Shown here piece after piece: positions 53,247 through 62,368 of a DNA stretch of 64,000 nt. Position 1 is the stretch's first letter. The number at the start of each line of letters is the position of its first letter. The position numbers and the translations under genes were made by a program. Source of the stretch: Schumannella soli (GTDB lineage Bacteria; Actinomycetota; Actinomycetes; Actinomycetales; Microbacteriaceae); the NCBI RefSeq assembly GCF_006517435.1, contig NZ_VHQG01000004.1:1-64000 (forward strand). Direction: 5' to 3'. The notes beneath the pieces are model-generated. The model did not search any database. It had not been told where the DNA came from and saw only the letters and a list, made by a program, of their open reading frames with translations.

Positions 53247-53252
53247 TAGCCT
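53247..53252 (+). promoter_or_regulatory. Leaderless -10 element (TAGCCT) of the UbiA-family gene
   Basis: TAGCCT, six bases (GGCGAC) before the ATG at 53259. Confidence 0.6.
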
Positions 53253-53258
53253 GGCGAC

Positions 53259-54074
53259 ATGAACCGCGTCGTCGCGCTGCTGCGCTCGAGCCATCCCGGC
53301 CCGACGATCGTGGTGACGGCGCTCGGCACCGGGCTGGCGTTCGCCGCGGACGCCGCACCCGTCGCCGTCGCGCTGATCACCGCGGCGGTGCTCGCTAACC
53401 AGCTGTCGATCGGCATCGCGAACGACGTGGTCGATGCAGCGCGCGACCGGGCCGCGGGGCGCCGCGACAAGCCGATCGCCGCCGGCGTGGTCTCGCGGCG
53501 TGCGGCCCTCATCACCGCGCTCGTGCTCGCGGCCGGGTCGCTCGCTCTGGCGGCGACGCTCTCGCCGGTCGCCCTCGTCGCCGACGCCCTGCTGCTGCTC
53601 GGCGGCTGGCTCTACGACCTCGCGCTCAAGGCGGCCCCGGCATCCGCCCTCTGCTACCTCGTCGGCTTCGCCGCGCTGCCGAGCATCGCGACGGGGGCGC
53701 TCGCTGAGCCGCGGATCGCGGGTCTCGGCGCGACGGTCGCGGCGGCGCTGCTCGGTCTCGCCGCGCACCTCGCGAACGTGCTGCCCGACCTCGACGACGA
53801 CCGCGCGGCCGGGGTGCGCGGGCTCCCTCAGCGTCTCGGCCGGAGGGGATGCCTGATCGGATGCGCCGTGCTGCTGCCCGCGACGGGTGTCGCGCTCGCG
53901 CTCGGGGCGGGCGGGCATCCCCTCGCCCTCGCCGCCGCGGCGGTCGCGGTGCTCGCAGCCCCCGCCGTGGTGATCGTCGGGCGACGCAGCGGACGCGGGG
54001 CCTTCCGGCTCGTGATGGGCGTCGCGCTCGTGCTGGTGCTCGCGCTCGTGCTCGCCGGAGGCGCGCTGCTCTGA
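53259..54074 (+). CDS. UbiA-family prenyltransferase
   Basis: A 271-residue membrane protein of eight or nine helices. The first Asp-rich motif is NDVVDAARD (near residue 47), the second is NVLPDLDDDRAAG (near residue 172). UbiA enzymes attach prenyl chains to aromatic rings or make related lipids. No quinone or carotenoid genes are near, so the substrate is open. Confidence 0.87.
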   Translation: MNRVVALLRSSHPGPTIVVTALGTGLAFAADAAPVAVALITAAVLANQLSIGIANDVVDAARDRAAGRRDKPIAAGVVSRRAALITALVLAAGSLALAATLSPVALVADALLLLGGWLYDLALKAAPASALCYLVGFAALPSIATGALAEPRIAGLGATVAAALLGLAAHLANVLPDLDDDRAAGVRGLPQRLGRRGCLIGCAVLLPATGVALALGAGGHPLALAAAAVAVLAAPAVVIVGRRSGRGAFRLVMGVALVLVLALVLAGGALL

Positions 54075-54113
54075 GTGCCGAGGGCGGAGTCGACGATCGG
54101 CGGCAGTGCGCGC

Positions 54114-55541
54114 TCAGCTCGTCTCGCGCGGCGCCGCGATGTCGACCGAGGCCGGACGGTGGTCGCGGATGCCGAGGAACGACACCACGCCGCCGATCGC
54201 GAGCAGGATCGCCGAGACCACGACGCCGCGGCGGAACCCGTCGTAGTCGAGCTCGCCGCCGATGATCGCCGCGAGCATCGCGATCACGACCAGCCCGGCG
54301 ACGCGGGAGATCGCGTTGTTCACGGCCGAGGCGATGCCCGACCGGGCGGGCTCGATCGCCCCGAGCACGGCGGACGTGAGCGGCGACACGGTCAGGGTGA
54401 GACCGATGCCGAACACGAGGACACCGGGAAGCAGCTGCAGCCAGTAGTCGCGGCCGAACTCGAAGTCGCGCCCGATCAGCAGGTAGAGCAGCACGCCGAG
54501 CCCGGCGATGATCGGACCGGCGGTCATGAACAGCCGCGAGCCCCACCTGCCCGCGACGGCCCCGACGCGCGAGCTCAGGCCGATCATCACGAAGGTCGCG
54601 GGCAGCGAGGCGAGGCCCGCGAGCGTCGCCGCGACGCCGGCGCCCTGCTGCAGGTAGACGCCGAGCACGAGTCCGCTGAGCGACAGCGCCGCGTAGATGA
54701 AGACCGTCGCGATGTTGCCCCAGGCGAAGTCGCGCACGCGGAACAGCGCGAGCGGCAGCATCGGCTCGCGGGCGCGCAGCTGGTGCACGAGGAACACGAC
54801 CGAGGCGACCACGCCGACGCCGCCGGTGATCCAGATGACCGGGCTGCCCCATCCCAGATTCGGCTGCTCGATGAGGGCGTAGACGAGCCCGGCGAGGCCG
54901 ACCGTGCCGAGCAGCGCGCCGATGACGTCGATGTGCGCGTCGGGTCGACGCTCGTCACGGTGATGCAGGCGGGCGATCAGCACGATCACGACGGCGATCG
55001 GCAGCACGTTGATGAGGAAGGCGAAGCGCCAGCTGAGCAGGTCGACGAAGACGCCGCCGACGACCGGCCCGGCGATCGAGGCGACCGTCGTGAGGCCGGT
55101 CCAGATGCCGATCGCCCTCGCCTGCAGGGCGCCGCTGAAGTTCGACGTGATCAGAGCCAGCGAACTCGGCACGAGCAGCGCGCCGCCGACGCCCTGCACG
55201 GCGCGGGCGACGATCAGGACCTCGGGGCTCGGCGCCGCGGCGATGCCGACCGAGGCGGCGCCGAAGACGATCAGCCCGACCACGAGCACGCGGATGCGAC
55301 CGTAGACGTCGCTGACCGAGCCCGCGACGAGGATGAGCGCGCCCAGCGTGATCAGGTACGCGTCGACGATCCACTGCTGCGTCGCGAGACCGCCGCCGAG
55401 CTCGCGCTGGATCGCCGGCAGGGCGACGTTGACGACGGTCGCGTCGAGGAACGAGACGAACGAGGCGAGCGCCGCGATGGCGAGGATGAGGCGCTGCTCG
55501 CGGGTCATCCTCGGCCCGCCGCGATCGGCCTCATCGCTCAC
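54114..55541 (-). CDS. MFS drug exporter, DHA2 (14-helix) type
   Basis: A 475-residue transporter. Motif A reads GSVSDVYGRIRVL near residue 80, LDATVVNVALPAIQREL marks DHA2 proteins, and GPVVGGVFVDLLSWRFAFLIN is motif C. Likely proton-coupled multidrug efflux. Its start overlaps the esterase stop by 11 bases; MTREQR 11 codons on is an alternative. Confidence 0.92.
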   Translation of the reverse strand: MSDEADRGGPRMTREQRLILAIAALASFVSFLDATVVNVALPAIQRELGGGLATQQWIVDAYLITLGALILVAGSVSDVYGRIRVLVVGLIVFGAASVGIAAAPSPEVLIVARAVQGVGGALLVPSSLALITSNFSGALQARAIGIWTGLTTVASIAGPVVGGVFVDLLSWRFAFLINVLPIAVVIVLIARLHHRDERRPDAHIDVIGALLGTVGLAGLVYALIEQPNLGWGSPVIWITGGVGVVASVVFLVHQLRAREPMLPLALFRVRDFAWGNIATVFIYAALSLSGLVLGVYLQQGAGVAATLAGLASLPATFVMIGLSSRVGAVAGRWGSRLFMTAGPIIAGLGVLLYLLIGRDFEFGRDYWLQLLPGVLVFGIGLTLTVSPLTSAVLGAIEPARSGIASAVNNAISRVAGLVVIAMLAAIIGGELDYDGFRRGVVVSAILLAIGGVVSFLGIRDHRPASVDIAAPRETS

Positions 55542-56232
55542 TCTCGGCGGCGCCCCGCGGATCGACCGCCTCGGCGACGGCCCGGATGCCCCGTTCGTCG
55601 AAGAGCGGCCCGAAGTGTCCCGCCATCCGCAGCGGCACGTTCACCGCGCCGTCGAGTCGGCTGCCTTCCGGCACATGCGGGTCGACGAGGGGATAGATCG
55701 ATGTGATGCGCGCGTTGACCTCTGACTCCGCGGCGAGCGCTGTGAGCAGCGGATCGCCGACGCGGAAGACCCTCAGGGCCGGGTTCGGCATGAACCGCGC
55801 CATCCTCGATCCGCCGAAGGGCGCGGCGATGGCCACCATGCGATCGATCCGCTGCTCGGTGTCGTCGATCGCCAGCAGATGCTTGCCGATGATCCCGCCC
55901 TTCGAATGGGCGACGAGGATCACCCCGTGCAGGTCGCGGCTGACGATCTCGCGCCATACCTCTGCGGCAGTGTCGGGAATCGGCCCCGTGTTGAAACGCA
56001 GTGAGGGCAGCGCCAGCACCGGGTGGCCCGACGCGGAGAGACGATCTCCGACGGCACGGAGGTAGTTCCAGCTCTCGTACACACCCGGGATGAGCACCAC
56101 GGGTGCTCGCGAGCCGCGACCCCACTCGGCCGGCACGGCGGCCGCGACGCTCGCGAGTCGCGCCCGCAGCGCCCACGGGTAGTCGCGCACCAGGAACCGC
56201 ATCCGACGGTTGAAGCCGGCGTCGGCGCTCAT
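55531..56232 (-). CDS. Alpha/beta hydrolase (lipase/esterase-like)
   Basis: A 233-residue hydrolase. The oxyanion region is VVLIPGVYESWNYLR near residue 45 and the nucleophile Ser lies in LVAHSKGGIIGKHLL near residue 108. It resembles the small PGAP1/lipase class 2 type. Overlaps the MFS gene. Confidence 0.86.
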   Translation of the reverse strand: MSADAGFNRRMRFLVRDYPWALRARLASVAAAVPAEWGRGSRAPVVLIPGVYESWNYLRAVGDRLSASGHPVLALPSLRFNTGPIPDTAAEVWREIVSRDLHGVILVAHSKGGIIGKHLLAIDDTEQRIDRMVAIAAPFGGSRMARFMPNPALRVFRVGDPLLTALAAESEVNARITSIYPLVDPHVPEGSRLDGAVNVPLRMAGHFGPLFDERGIRAVAEAVDPRGAAESER

Positions 56233-56263
56233 CGCGATCCCTCTTTCGCGGCCCGTGTCCCCA

Positions 56264-57235
56264 TCATCGCGCCCACTCCGCGATGTGCACCGCGATCCGC
56301 TTGGGGTCGGTGTGCATGATGACGTGCGGTCCGCGCACGCTGCGGAACTCGCCGTCGCGCAGCCCCTCGGCGAACTTCTGGCCCCACTCCTCGCTGACGA
56401 TCACATCCTTGTCGCCGCAGATCACGAGAACCCGCGCCTGCAGGTCCGGCATCCGCACCTCCGGCTCATCGGAAAGGAGATGCGGCGCTTGGGCGAGCAT
56501 GTATCGCAGTCCGCAGCGCAGCAGATAGTCGGTCAGAGCTATGCCGAAGACCAGAGGGGTCTCGTAGAACGCATCCTTCATCAGCAGCCGTGCCGCCCGA
56601 GCGAGTCGGCGCCGCGTCGGCTCGAGCGTCGGCGCCATCAGCACGATCCGCTCGGCGACCTCGGGATGCCGCTGCGCGAGCAGGGCGACGACGTTCGATC
56701 CCATCGAGTGGCCGACGACGATGGGCGGGCCGGCCGCCGGCCAGCGCTCGGCGACCTCGGCGATCACCGTGCCCAGCGCATCCGCGTGATCGGCGAGCCC
56801 GACGTCGCGACGCGGGTTCGGCGACGCGCCGTAGCCGGGCAGGTCGACGAGGTAGACCCGGCCGATCTGGGCGAGCTCGGCGGCGAGAGGCTGGTAGTAG
56901 CGCGACGAGACGCCGAGACCGTGCACGAGCACGAAGACCGGCGCCGTGGCGTCGTCGACGCCCTCCATGACGGGGAAGCGCTTGAGCATGACCGTGAGGT
57001 CCTGGTGCGCGATGCGGCTCGTGAAGAAGGTGGCGCCGTGATAGCGGCGGGTGCGGTACAGGGATTCGTCGGCGGCGGCGCGGCGCCCTCGGCGCTTCCA
57101 GCGACGAGGTCGACGGGTCGGCGAGGGCGCCTGCGCGGGCTGCGTCGACTGCGGCTGCACGGGATGCTGCTCGGGCGCGACCCGGGAGTCGGGAAGCGAC
57201 TCTTGATCCTGCTCCTCCGGCGCCGACGTGCTCAT
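56264..57235 (-). CDS. Alpha/beta hydrolase with disordered N-terminus
   Basis: A 323-residue hydrolase. Residues 1-55 are Pro/Gln/Arg rich. FVLVHGLGVSSRYYQP (near residue 98) is the oxyanion motif, VVGHSMGSNVVALL (near residue 175) holds the nucleophile, and VICGDKDVIV and RGPHVIMHTDPKR give the Asp and His. Substrate unknown. Starts leaderless from TACAGT. Confidence 0.88.
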   Translation of the reverse strand: MSTSAPEEQDQESLPDSRVAPEQHPVQPQSTQPAQAPSPTRRPRRWKRRGRRAAADESLYRTRRYHGATFFTSRIAHQDLTVMLKRFPVMEGVDDATAPVFVLVHGLGVSSRYYQPLAAELAQIGRVYLVDLPGYGASPNPRRDVGLADHADALGTVIAEVAERWPAAGPPIVVGHSMGSNVVALLAQRHPEVAERIVLMAPTLEPTRRRLARAARLLMKDAFYETPLVFGIALTDYLLRCGLRYMLAQAPHLLSDEPEVRMPDLQARVLVICGDKDVIVSEEWGQKFAEGLRDGEFRSVRGPHVIMHTDPKRIAVHIAEWAR

Positions 57236-57241
57236 GGATTC

Positions 57242-57247
57242 ACTGTA
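57242..57247 (-). promoter_or_regulatory. Leaderless -10 element (TACAGT) of the alpha/beta hydrolase gene
   Basis: TACAGT, six bases (GAATCC) before the ATG at 57235. Confidence 0.6.
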
Positions 57248-57313
57248 GAGCGGCGGGCGGACGCGGCGCGGGCGGTCAGACCCCGCTCGCGGCGCCGCCC
57301 GGACCCGGATGCC

Positions 57314-57319
57314 TACGCT
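57314..57319 (+). promoter_or_regulatory. Leaderless -10 element (TACGCT) of the alditol oxidase gene
   Basis: TACGCT, six bases (GGTCAC) before the GTG at 57326. Confidence 0.6.
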
Positions 57320-57325
57320 GGTCAC

Positions 57326-58558
57326 GTGGCCGATGAACTGAACTGGGGACGCAACCTCGCCTACTCCGCCCGCGAGCTGCACCGCCCGACCTCGGTCGAG
57401 CAGCTGCGCGGCATCGTCGCCACCAGTCGCGGGCTCCGCCCGCTCGGCACCCGGCACAGCTTCAGCGCGATCGCCGACACGACGGGCGACCTCGTCGACA
57501 TGACGCACCTGCCGCGCGTGTTCGAGCTCGACCCCGATGCGCAGACCGTGACCGTGGATGCGGGCATCCGCTACGGCGAGCTCGCCCCGCGCCTGCACGC
57601 CGAGGGCTTCGCCCTGCAGAACCTCGGCTCGCTGCCGCACATCTCGATCGGCGGCGCGACCGCGACCGGCACGCACGGCTCGGGGGATGCGAATCCGCCG
57701 CTCTCGGGTTCGGTGCGCGCCGTCGAGTTCGTGACGTCCGACGGCGGCACTGCGCGGCTGGCCCGCGGCGAGGAGGGGTTCGAGGGGGCGGTCGTCTCGC
57801 TCGGCGCCCTCGGACTCGTGACGCGGATCGCACTCGACCTCGTGCCGACCTTCGAGGTGCGGCAGGACCGCTATGCGACGCTCGCCTGGGGTGACGTGCT
57901 CGACCGCCTCGACGAGCTGTTCGCGGCCGGATACAGCGTGTGCGGGTTCACAACCTGGGCGGGCGACGACTTCGGCACCGTGCTGCTGAAGTCCACCGAG
58001 CGCGAACTGCCCGAAGAGCTGCTCGGCGCGCGTCGGGTTCCGGTCGTCGCGGCGAAGCCGGGCGAGGACCCCGGCAAGTCGACAGAGGTCGGCGGCGTGC
58101 CCGGACCGTGGCACCTCCGGCTGCCGCACTTCCGACTGGATGCGGTGCCGAGCGTCGGCGACGAGCTGCAGTCGGAATGGTTCGTCCCGCGGGCGCGGGC
58201 GCGTGAGTCGCTCGAGCTGGTGCGCGAGCTCGCCGACGACATCCAGCCCCACCTGCACGCGACCGAGCTGCGCACGACCGCGGCCGAGTCGCAGTGGCTG
58301 AGCGGCGCCTCCGACGCCGACACGCTCACGATCGGCTTCACCTGGAAGCACCACCCGGCCGAGGTCGGCCGGCTCATCCCCCGCGTTGAGGAGCGGCTGG
58401 TGTCGCTCGGCGGCCGCCCGCACTGGGGCAAGCTGACCGCCGAGCGGAACCTCGAGCAGCTCTATCCGCACCTCGACGACTGGCGCGCGCTCGCCGACCG
58501 CTTCGACCCGCGCGGCAAGCTGCGCAACCGCTGGCTCGACGAGCGCCTGTTCAGCTGA
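57326..58558 (+). CDS. Alditol oxidase-like FAD-dependent oxidoreductase
   Basis: A 410-residue VAO-fold flavoenzyme resembling Streptomyces AldO (418 residues). NWGRNLAYSARELHRP at the start, LGTRHSFSAIADT (FAD-linking His near residue 44), LGSLPHISIGGATATGTHGSG (near residue 105) and the C-terminal RPHWGKLT (catalytic Lys). It would oxidise the terminal hydroxyl of xylitol or sorbitol, making an aldose and H2O2. Start set by its leaderless promoter. Confidence 0.88.
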   Translation: MADELNWGRNLAYSARELHRPTSVEQLRGIVATSRGLRPLGTRHSFSAIADTTGDLVDMTHLPRVFELDPDAQTVTVDAGIRYGELAPRLHAEGFALQNLGSLPHISIGGATATGTHGSGDANPPLSGSVRAVEFVTSDGGTARLARGEEGFEGAVVSLGALGLVTRIALDLVPTFEVRQDRYATLAWGDVLDRLDELFAAGYSVCGFTTWAGDDFGTVLLKSTERELPEELLGARRVPVVAAKPGEDPGKSTEVGGVPGPWHLRLPHFRLDAVPSVGDELQSEWFVPRARARESLELVRELADDIQPHLHATELRTTAAESQWLSGASDADTLTIGFTWKHHPAEVGRLIPRVEERLVSLGGRPHWGKLTAERNLEQLYPHLDDWRALADRFDPRGKLRNRWLDERLFS

Positions 58559-58565
58559 GCCGGCT

Positions 58566-58585
58566 CGCGGCGCTGCGACGCCGCG
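58566..58585. terminator. Short hairpin between convergent alditol oxidase and LLM genes
   Basis: CGCGGCG-CTGCGA-CGCCGCG, seven base pairs, shared by both transcripts. Confidence 0.5.
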
Positions 58586-58595
58586 GCCCGGTGCG

Positions 58596-59690
58596 TCAGG
58601 ACCCGGCGGGAGCCTCGCCGAGGATCGCGCGCACACGCGGCACGACCTCCTGGCCGTAGAGGCGCACGGCCTCGAGCAGGTGACGGTGCGGGATCGGACC
58701 GGAGGTGTACTTCAGGTCGAAGCGCTGGATGCCGAGCCCCTGCACGGTCGCCGCGATCTTGGTCGCGACGGTCTCCGGCGAGCCGACGTACAGCGATCCG
58801 CTCTCGATCTCGCCCTCGAAGTGCTCGCGGGTGATCGGCGGCCAGCCGCGCTCGGCGCCGATGCGCGCGTTCATGACCCGGTAGTGCGGCCAGAAGATCT
58901 CGCGCGCCTGCTCGTCGGTCTCGGCGATGAATCCGGGCGAGTGAACGCCGATCGGCAGCGCGGGCACCTCGAGCTGCGTCTGCGCGCGACGGTAGAGGTC
59001 GGCGTAGGGCTTGAAGCGCAGCGGCTCGCCGCCGATGATCGCGAGCATGAGCGGCAGGTTGTAGCGGGCGGCGCGGATGACCGATTCGGGGCTGCCGCCG
59101 ACGCCGATCCAGGTGGGGATGCGCCCGCCCTCGGTCTTCGGGAAGACCTCCTGGTCGGTCAGCGGCGCGCGGACGGTGCCGTTCCAGGTGACCGGCCCTT
59201 CCTCGAGGAGGTGCGCGAAGAGGTCGAGCTTCTCCTCGAACAGCACCTCGTAGTCGGTGAGCGGGAACCCGAAGAGCGGGAACGACTCGGTGAAGGAGCC
59301 ACGGCCCAGCTGCACCTCGGCGCGGCCGTTCGACAGCGCGTCCACCGTGGCGAAGCGCTCGAACACGCGCACCGGCTCGTCCGAGCTCAGCACGGTCACG
59401 CCGCTCGCGAGCGTGATGCGCTCGGTGCGGGCCGCGATCGCGGCCAGCACCACCTCGGGCGCGGTGACGGCGAAGTCGTCGCGGTGGTGCTCGCCGATCG
59501 CGATCGCGTCGACGCCGACCTGGTCGGCGAGCACGGCCTGCTCGACGACGTCGCGGATGACCTGCGCGTGCGGGACGGGGCTGCCGTCGTCGTCGCTCGA
59601 GACGTCGCCGAAGGTGCCGAGGCCGAAGCGCACGGGTCCGAGTTCGGCGGCGGGGATGTCGGGGCTGCTGTCGGCGGTGCTGTCGCTCAT
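58596..59690 (-). CDS. LLM-class flavin-dependent oxidoreductase
   Basis: A 364-residue luciferase-like barrel. FGLGTFGDVSSDDDG near the start, AIAIGEHHRDDFAVTAPEVVLAA near residue 70, QLGRGSFTESFPLFG near residue 130 and IGVGGSPESV follow. It belongs to the bacterial luciferase-like monooxygenases using FMN or F420; the substrate is unknown. GGAG stands before the ATG. A short inverted repeat ATGC-GTTT-GCAT lies upstream (59705-59720). Confidence 0.9.
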   Translation of the reverse strand: MSDSTADSSPDIPAAELGPVRFGLGTFGDVSSDDDGSPVPHAQVIRDVVEQAVLADQVGVDAIAIGEHHRDDFAVTAPEVVLAAIAARTERITLASGVTVLSSDEPVRVFERFATVDALSNGRAEVQLGRGSFTESFPLFGFPLTDYEVLFEEKLDLFAHLLEEGPVTWNGTVRAPLTDQEVFPKTEGGRIPTWIGVGGSPESVIRAARYNLPLMLAIIGGEPLRFKPYADLYRRAQTQLEVPALPIGVHSPGFIAETDEQAREIFWPHYRVMNARIGAERGWPPITREHFEGEIESGSLYVGSPETVATKIAATVQGLGIQRFDLKYTSGPIPHRHLLEAVRLYGQEVVPRVRAILGEAPAGS

Positions 59691-59809
59691 GATGACTCCA
59701 TCTTCATGCGTTTGCATTGATCGGCACAACCTCGGCGAGGCGGACCGCATTCCCGCCGGCGTCACCGGCATCCGCTAGAACGGAGACGACCGCACGAACG
59801 GAGTGTTCC

Positions 59810-60565
59810 ATGCCCTTCGTCGACCTCGACGGCCGACCGCTCGACCGCGTGCCGCTGCTCTACCGCGGCGGCCGCGACTTCCAGCTCGAGAGCGGGTTCG
59901 CCTGGATCGACCCGCGCGACGGCACACGTCACGAGGTCGCGCCGCACGATCCGAGCCGTCCGGCGAGCGGCCCGCAGAACGGCACCGATCTCGCGTCGGT
60001 GCCGCCGTTCCTCTGGGGTCTCGTCGCCAGTTACGGCCGTCAGACGCTGCCGGCGATCCTGCACGACCGGCTCGTGGACGCGGTCGACACCGCGGTCGAC
60101 GACGCGGGACGCCCCGCCACCCCGGCCGGGCGGATGCGGCGCCGCGATCGCGCCGACGGCGTGTTCCGGCGCGCGCTCGAGGATGCCGGGCTGCCGCGCT
60201 CCCGGGCGACGGTGATGTGGTGCGCAGTGCGGGTCGAGGGCTACTGGCGGCACCGCCGCGCTCTCGGGGCGCTGCTCGTGGCGCAGCTGGCGCTCGGCGT
60301 CGCAGCCGTCGTCGCAGCCGTCGTGCTCGGCGCTGTCGCGCATCCGCTCGCGCTCCTCCTGCTGCTCGCCCCCGCGCCGTTCGCGCTCGCGTGGGGGCGC
60401 CAGGCGCGCTTCATGCTGCCCGCCGCCTACCTCGCCGCGCTCTACTCGCCGCTCGTGATCGCCGCGGCCCTCGCCTCGGGCGTCGAATACCTCGTCGCGC
60501 TGCTGCTCTGGCTCGGCGGCGGACGCACCGGCGCGACGCCACGCCCGGGCCCCACGATCCGCTGA
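59810..60565 (+). CDS. DUF1353 protein with C-terminal membrane segment
   Basis: A 251-residue protein. Residues 1-150 carry a DUF1353-like domain (QNGTDLASVPPFLWGL, LHDRLVD, RADGVFRRALEDAGLPR). Residues about 160-245 form three hydrophobic helices, which makes it longer than most DUF1353 proteins. Function unknown. GGAG is placed seven bases before the ATG. Confidence 0.82.
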   Translation: MPFVDLDGRPLDRVPLLYRGGRDFQLESGFAWIDPRDGTRHEVAPHDPSRPASGPQNGTDLASVPPFLWGLVASYGRQTLPAILHDRLVDAVDTAVDDAGRPATPAGRMRRRDRADGVFRRALEDAGLPRSRATVMWCAVRVEGYWRHRRALGALLVAQLALGVAAVVAAVVLGAVAHPLALLLLLAPAPFALAWGRQARFMLPAAYLAALYSPLVIAAALASGVEYLVALLLWLGGGRTGATPRPGPTIR

Positions 60566-60657
60566 GATCGACGCGCACGCCTGAGGGACCGCTATGCCGG
60601 GGCGGGCAACCGGCTGAGCGCCGCATGGGACTCCCCCTCGCTCGCGGGTGCGCGGTC

Positions 60658-60663
60658 TAGCGT
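60658..60663 (+). promoter_or_regulatory. Candidate -10 element (TAGCGT) of the EEP-family gene
   Basis: TAGCGT predicts a leader of about 95 bases before the GTG at 60767. The leader holds a hairpin at 60707-60732. Confidence 0.45.
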
Positions 60664-60706
60664 CGAAACACGACAGAATGAACCGAGCTTCCGGCCACGG
60701 GACTCC

Positions 60707-60732
60707 GAACCCCTGGGGTACACCCCCGGTTC
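60707..60732 (+). other. 5' leader hairpin of the EEP-family gene
   Basis: Outer stem GAACC / GGTTC and inner stem GGGGT / ACCCC with a two-base loop. Possible RNA stabiliser or regulatory element. Confidence 0.5.
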
Positions 60733-60766
60733 ACCCGCGACCGCCACCGATCGAAAGAGCCTCTCC

Positions 60767-61456
60767 GTGCCGTCTGAACTGCGCATCGGCAGCTACAACC
60801 TCTACAAGAACGCCGCCGCCCACGAGCTCGAGCAGCTTGCGATCGATCACGAGCTCGACGTGCTCTGCCTGCAGGAGTGCGACAGCACCAAGCTGCCGGC
60901 CGCGATCGGCCCGCTGCAGCGCGCCGCCTCGACCGAACGCAATCGCCTCGGACTCGCGATCTATCACCGCGAGGACGCGTTCTCGGCGCTCGAGACCGCG
61001 GTCTTCACGCTGCCGAAGTCGTTCCACGACTACCTCATGTCTCCCGGCGAGGAGCGCCTGCTGGCGATCAAGCTCGTCGACCGCGCGACCGACGAGGAGG
61101 TCGTGGTCGCCTCGTTCCACGCGGCGCCGCTGACGACCATGAACTCGGCACGCCGCCGCCAGATCAAGCTCTCGCACCAGCTGCTCGCCGAGTGGGCTCC
61201 CGAGACGCCGATGCTCATGGTCGGCGACTACAACTACCCGCTCTTCCACGGCGGACTGCAGAAGCAGATCGACCGCTCGGGCCACGAGCTCACCTTCAGC
61301 GACTCGCACACCTACAAGCGCTACCGCTACATCCGCGGTCACTTCGACTTCGTCACCTCGCTGAAGATGACGATCGCGAGCGTCGCGACCCTGCCCAAGG
61401 GCGCGAGCGACCACATGCCGATCCTGGTGAAGGCGACGGCGCTCGGCGTCGCCTGA
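60767..61456 (+). CDS. Endonuclease/exonuclease/phosphatase (EEP) family protein
   Basis: A 229-residue EEP fold. LRIGSYNLYKNAA at the start, LCLQECDS (metal Glu), ASFHAAPL, MLMVGDYNYP and GASDHMPILV (catalytic Asp-His) are present. DNase-I-like phosphodiesterase or phosphatase; substrate not determinable. No secretion signal, so cytoplasmic. Five bases from the NUDIX gene, probably one transcript. Confidence 0.86.
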   Translation: MPSELRIGSYNLYKNAAAHELEQLAIDHELDVLCLQECDSTKLPAAIGPLQRAASTERNRLGLAIYHREDAFSALETAVFTLPKSFHDYLMSPGEERLLAIKLVDRATDEEVVVASFHAAPLTTMNSARRRQIKLSHQLLAEWAPETPMLMVGDYNYPLFHGGLQKQIDRSGHELTFSDSHTYKRYRYIRGHFDFVTSLKMTIASVATLPKGASDHMPILVKATALGVA

Positions 61457-61460
61457 GTCG

Positions 61461-61934
61461 ATGAAGAGCGCCGGGCTGCTGCTGCACCGCGACCGCGGCG
61501 CGGCATCGGGCGCGGGGCTCGAGGTCTGGATCGCGCACATGGGCGGCCCGTTCTGGGCCCGCAAACAGCAGGGCGCGTGGTCGATCCCCAAGGGCGAGTT
61601 CGGCGACGACGAGGAGCCGCTCGTCGCGGCGCTGCGCGAGTTCGCCGAGGAGGTCGGCGTGCCCGCGCCGACCGCCGACTACGTGCTGCTCGGCGAGTTC
61701 CGCCAGCGTTCGGGCAAGGTCGTGACGGTCTTCGCGGGCGCCGCACCCGAGTTCGAGGTGGATGCCGTGCGCAGCAACGCCTTCGAGCTGGAGTGGCCGC
61801 CGCGCTCGGGCCGGGTGCAGAGCTTCCCCGAGATCGACGATGGGCGCTGGATGCCGGTCGACGACACGCGTCCACTGCTCGTCGCCGGCCAGGTGCCAGC
61901 GCTCGACGCGCTGCTCGAGCGCCTCTCCGCCTAG
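61461..61934 (+). CDS. NUDIX hydrolase
   Basis: A 157-residue NUDIX protein. The box reads GEFGDDEEPLVAALREFAEE, followed by VGV (residues about 46-68), complete for metal binding. SIPKGEF and the PPRSGRVQSFPEIDDGRW tail resemble the ADP-ribose or diadenosine-polyphosphate hydrolase type. ADP-sugar or Ap4A substrates are possible. Confidence 0.9.
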   Translation: MKSAGLLLHRDRGAASGAGLEVWIAHMGGPFWARKQQGAWSIPKGEFGDDEEPLVAALREFAEEVGVPAPTADYVLLGEFRQRSGKVVTVFAGAAPEFEVDAVRSNAFELEWPPRSGRVQSFPEIDDGRWMPVDDTRPLLVAGQVPALDALLERLSA

Positions 61935-61938
61935 CCGC

Positions 61939-62340
61939 TCAGGACTTGCGGCGGGCGGCGAGCAGCAGCGCGATGCGGTCGACGAGCTCCCACGGGATCG
62001 GCTCGCGCAACGGGAACCGCACCGTGTCCTTCGCGTGCCGGTACTCCGCGAGCGCGGCCTCGACGTCGTCGCCGCCGCGCGGCACCGGGTAGATGCCGAC
62101 GTGCTTCGCCCAGGCGGCGAAGTACATCCGGTAGCCATTCGGCAGCTCGAAGGTCGGCATGCCGTACTTGATCGTCTCGCCGGCATCCGGAACGGCCGCG
62201 TGGATGCGCTCCCGCAGCTGCTGCAGCAGCTCGCGCACCTCCGCCGGGCGCCCGGCGATGTAGGCGTCGATGTCGGGCGGGGTGCTCGATGCGGTCGATG
62301 CGCTCGATCCGCTCGCTGAGGGCGTCGCTGCCGCGGTCAT
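61939..62340 (-). CDS. DUF1801 (YdhG/YjhX-like) protein
   Basis: A 133-residue protein. IDAYIAGRPAEVRELLQQLRERI, ETIKYGMPTFELPNGYRMYFA and the C-terminal PWELVDRIALLLAARRKS match DUF1801 (YdhG-like). Function unknown. Leaderless start from TACACT. Confidence 0.85.
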   Translation of the reverse strand: MTAAATPSASGSSASTASSTPPDIDAYIAGRPAEVRELLQQLRERIHAAVPDAGETIKYGMPTFELPNGYRMYFAAWAKHVGIYPVPRGGDDVEAALAEYRHAKDTVRFPLREPIPWELVDRIALLLAARRKS

Positions 62341-62346
62341 GGCCGC

Positions 62347-62352
62347 AGTGTA
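62347..62352 (-). promoter_or_regulatory. Leaderless -10 element (TACACT) of the DUF1801 gene
   Basis: TACACT, six bases (GCGGCC) before the ATG at 62340. Confidence 0.6.
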
Positions 62353-62368
62353 GGCGGCGCGACGGCGA

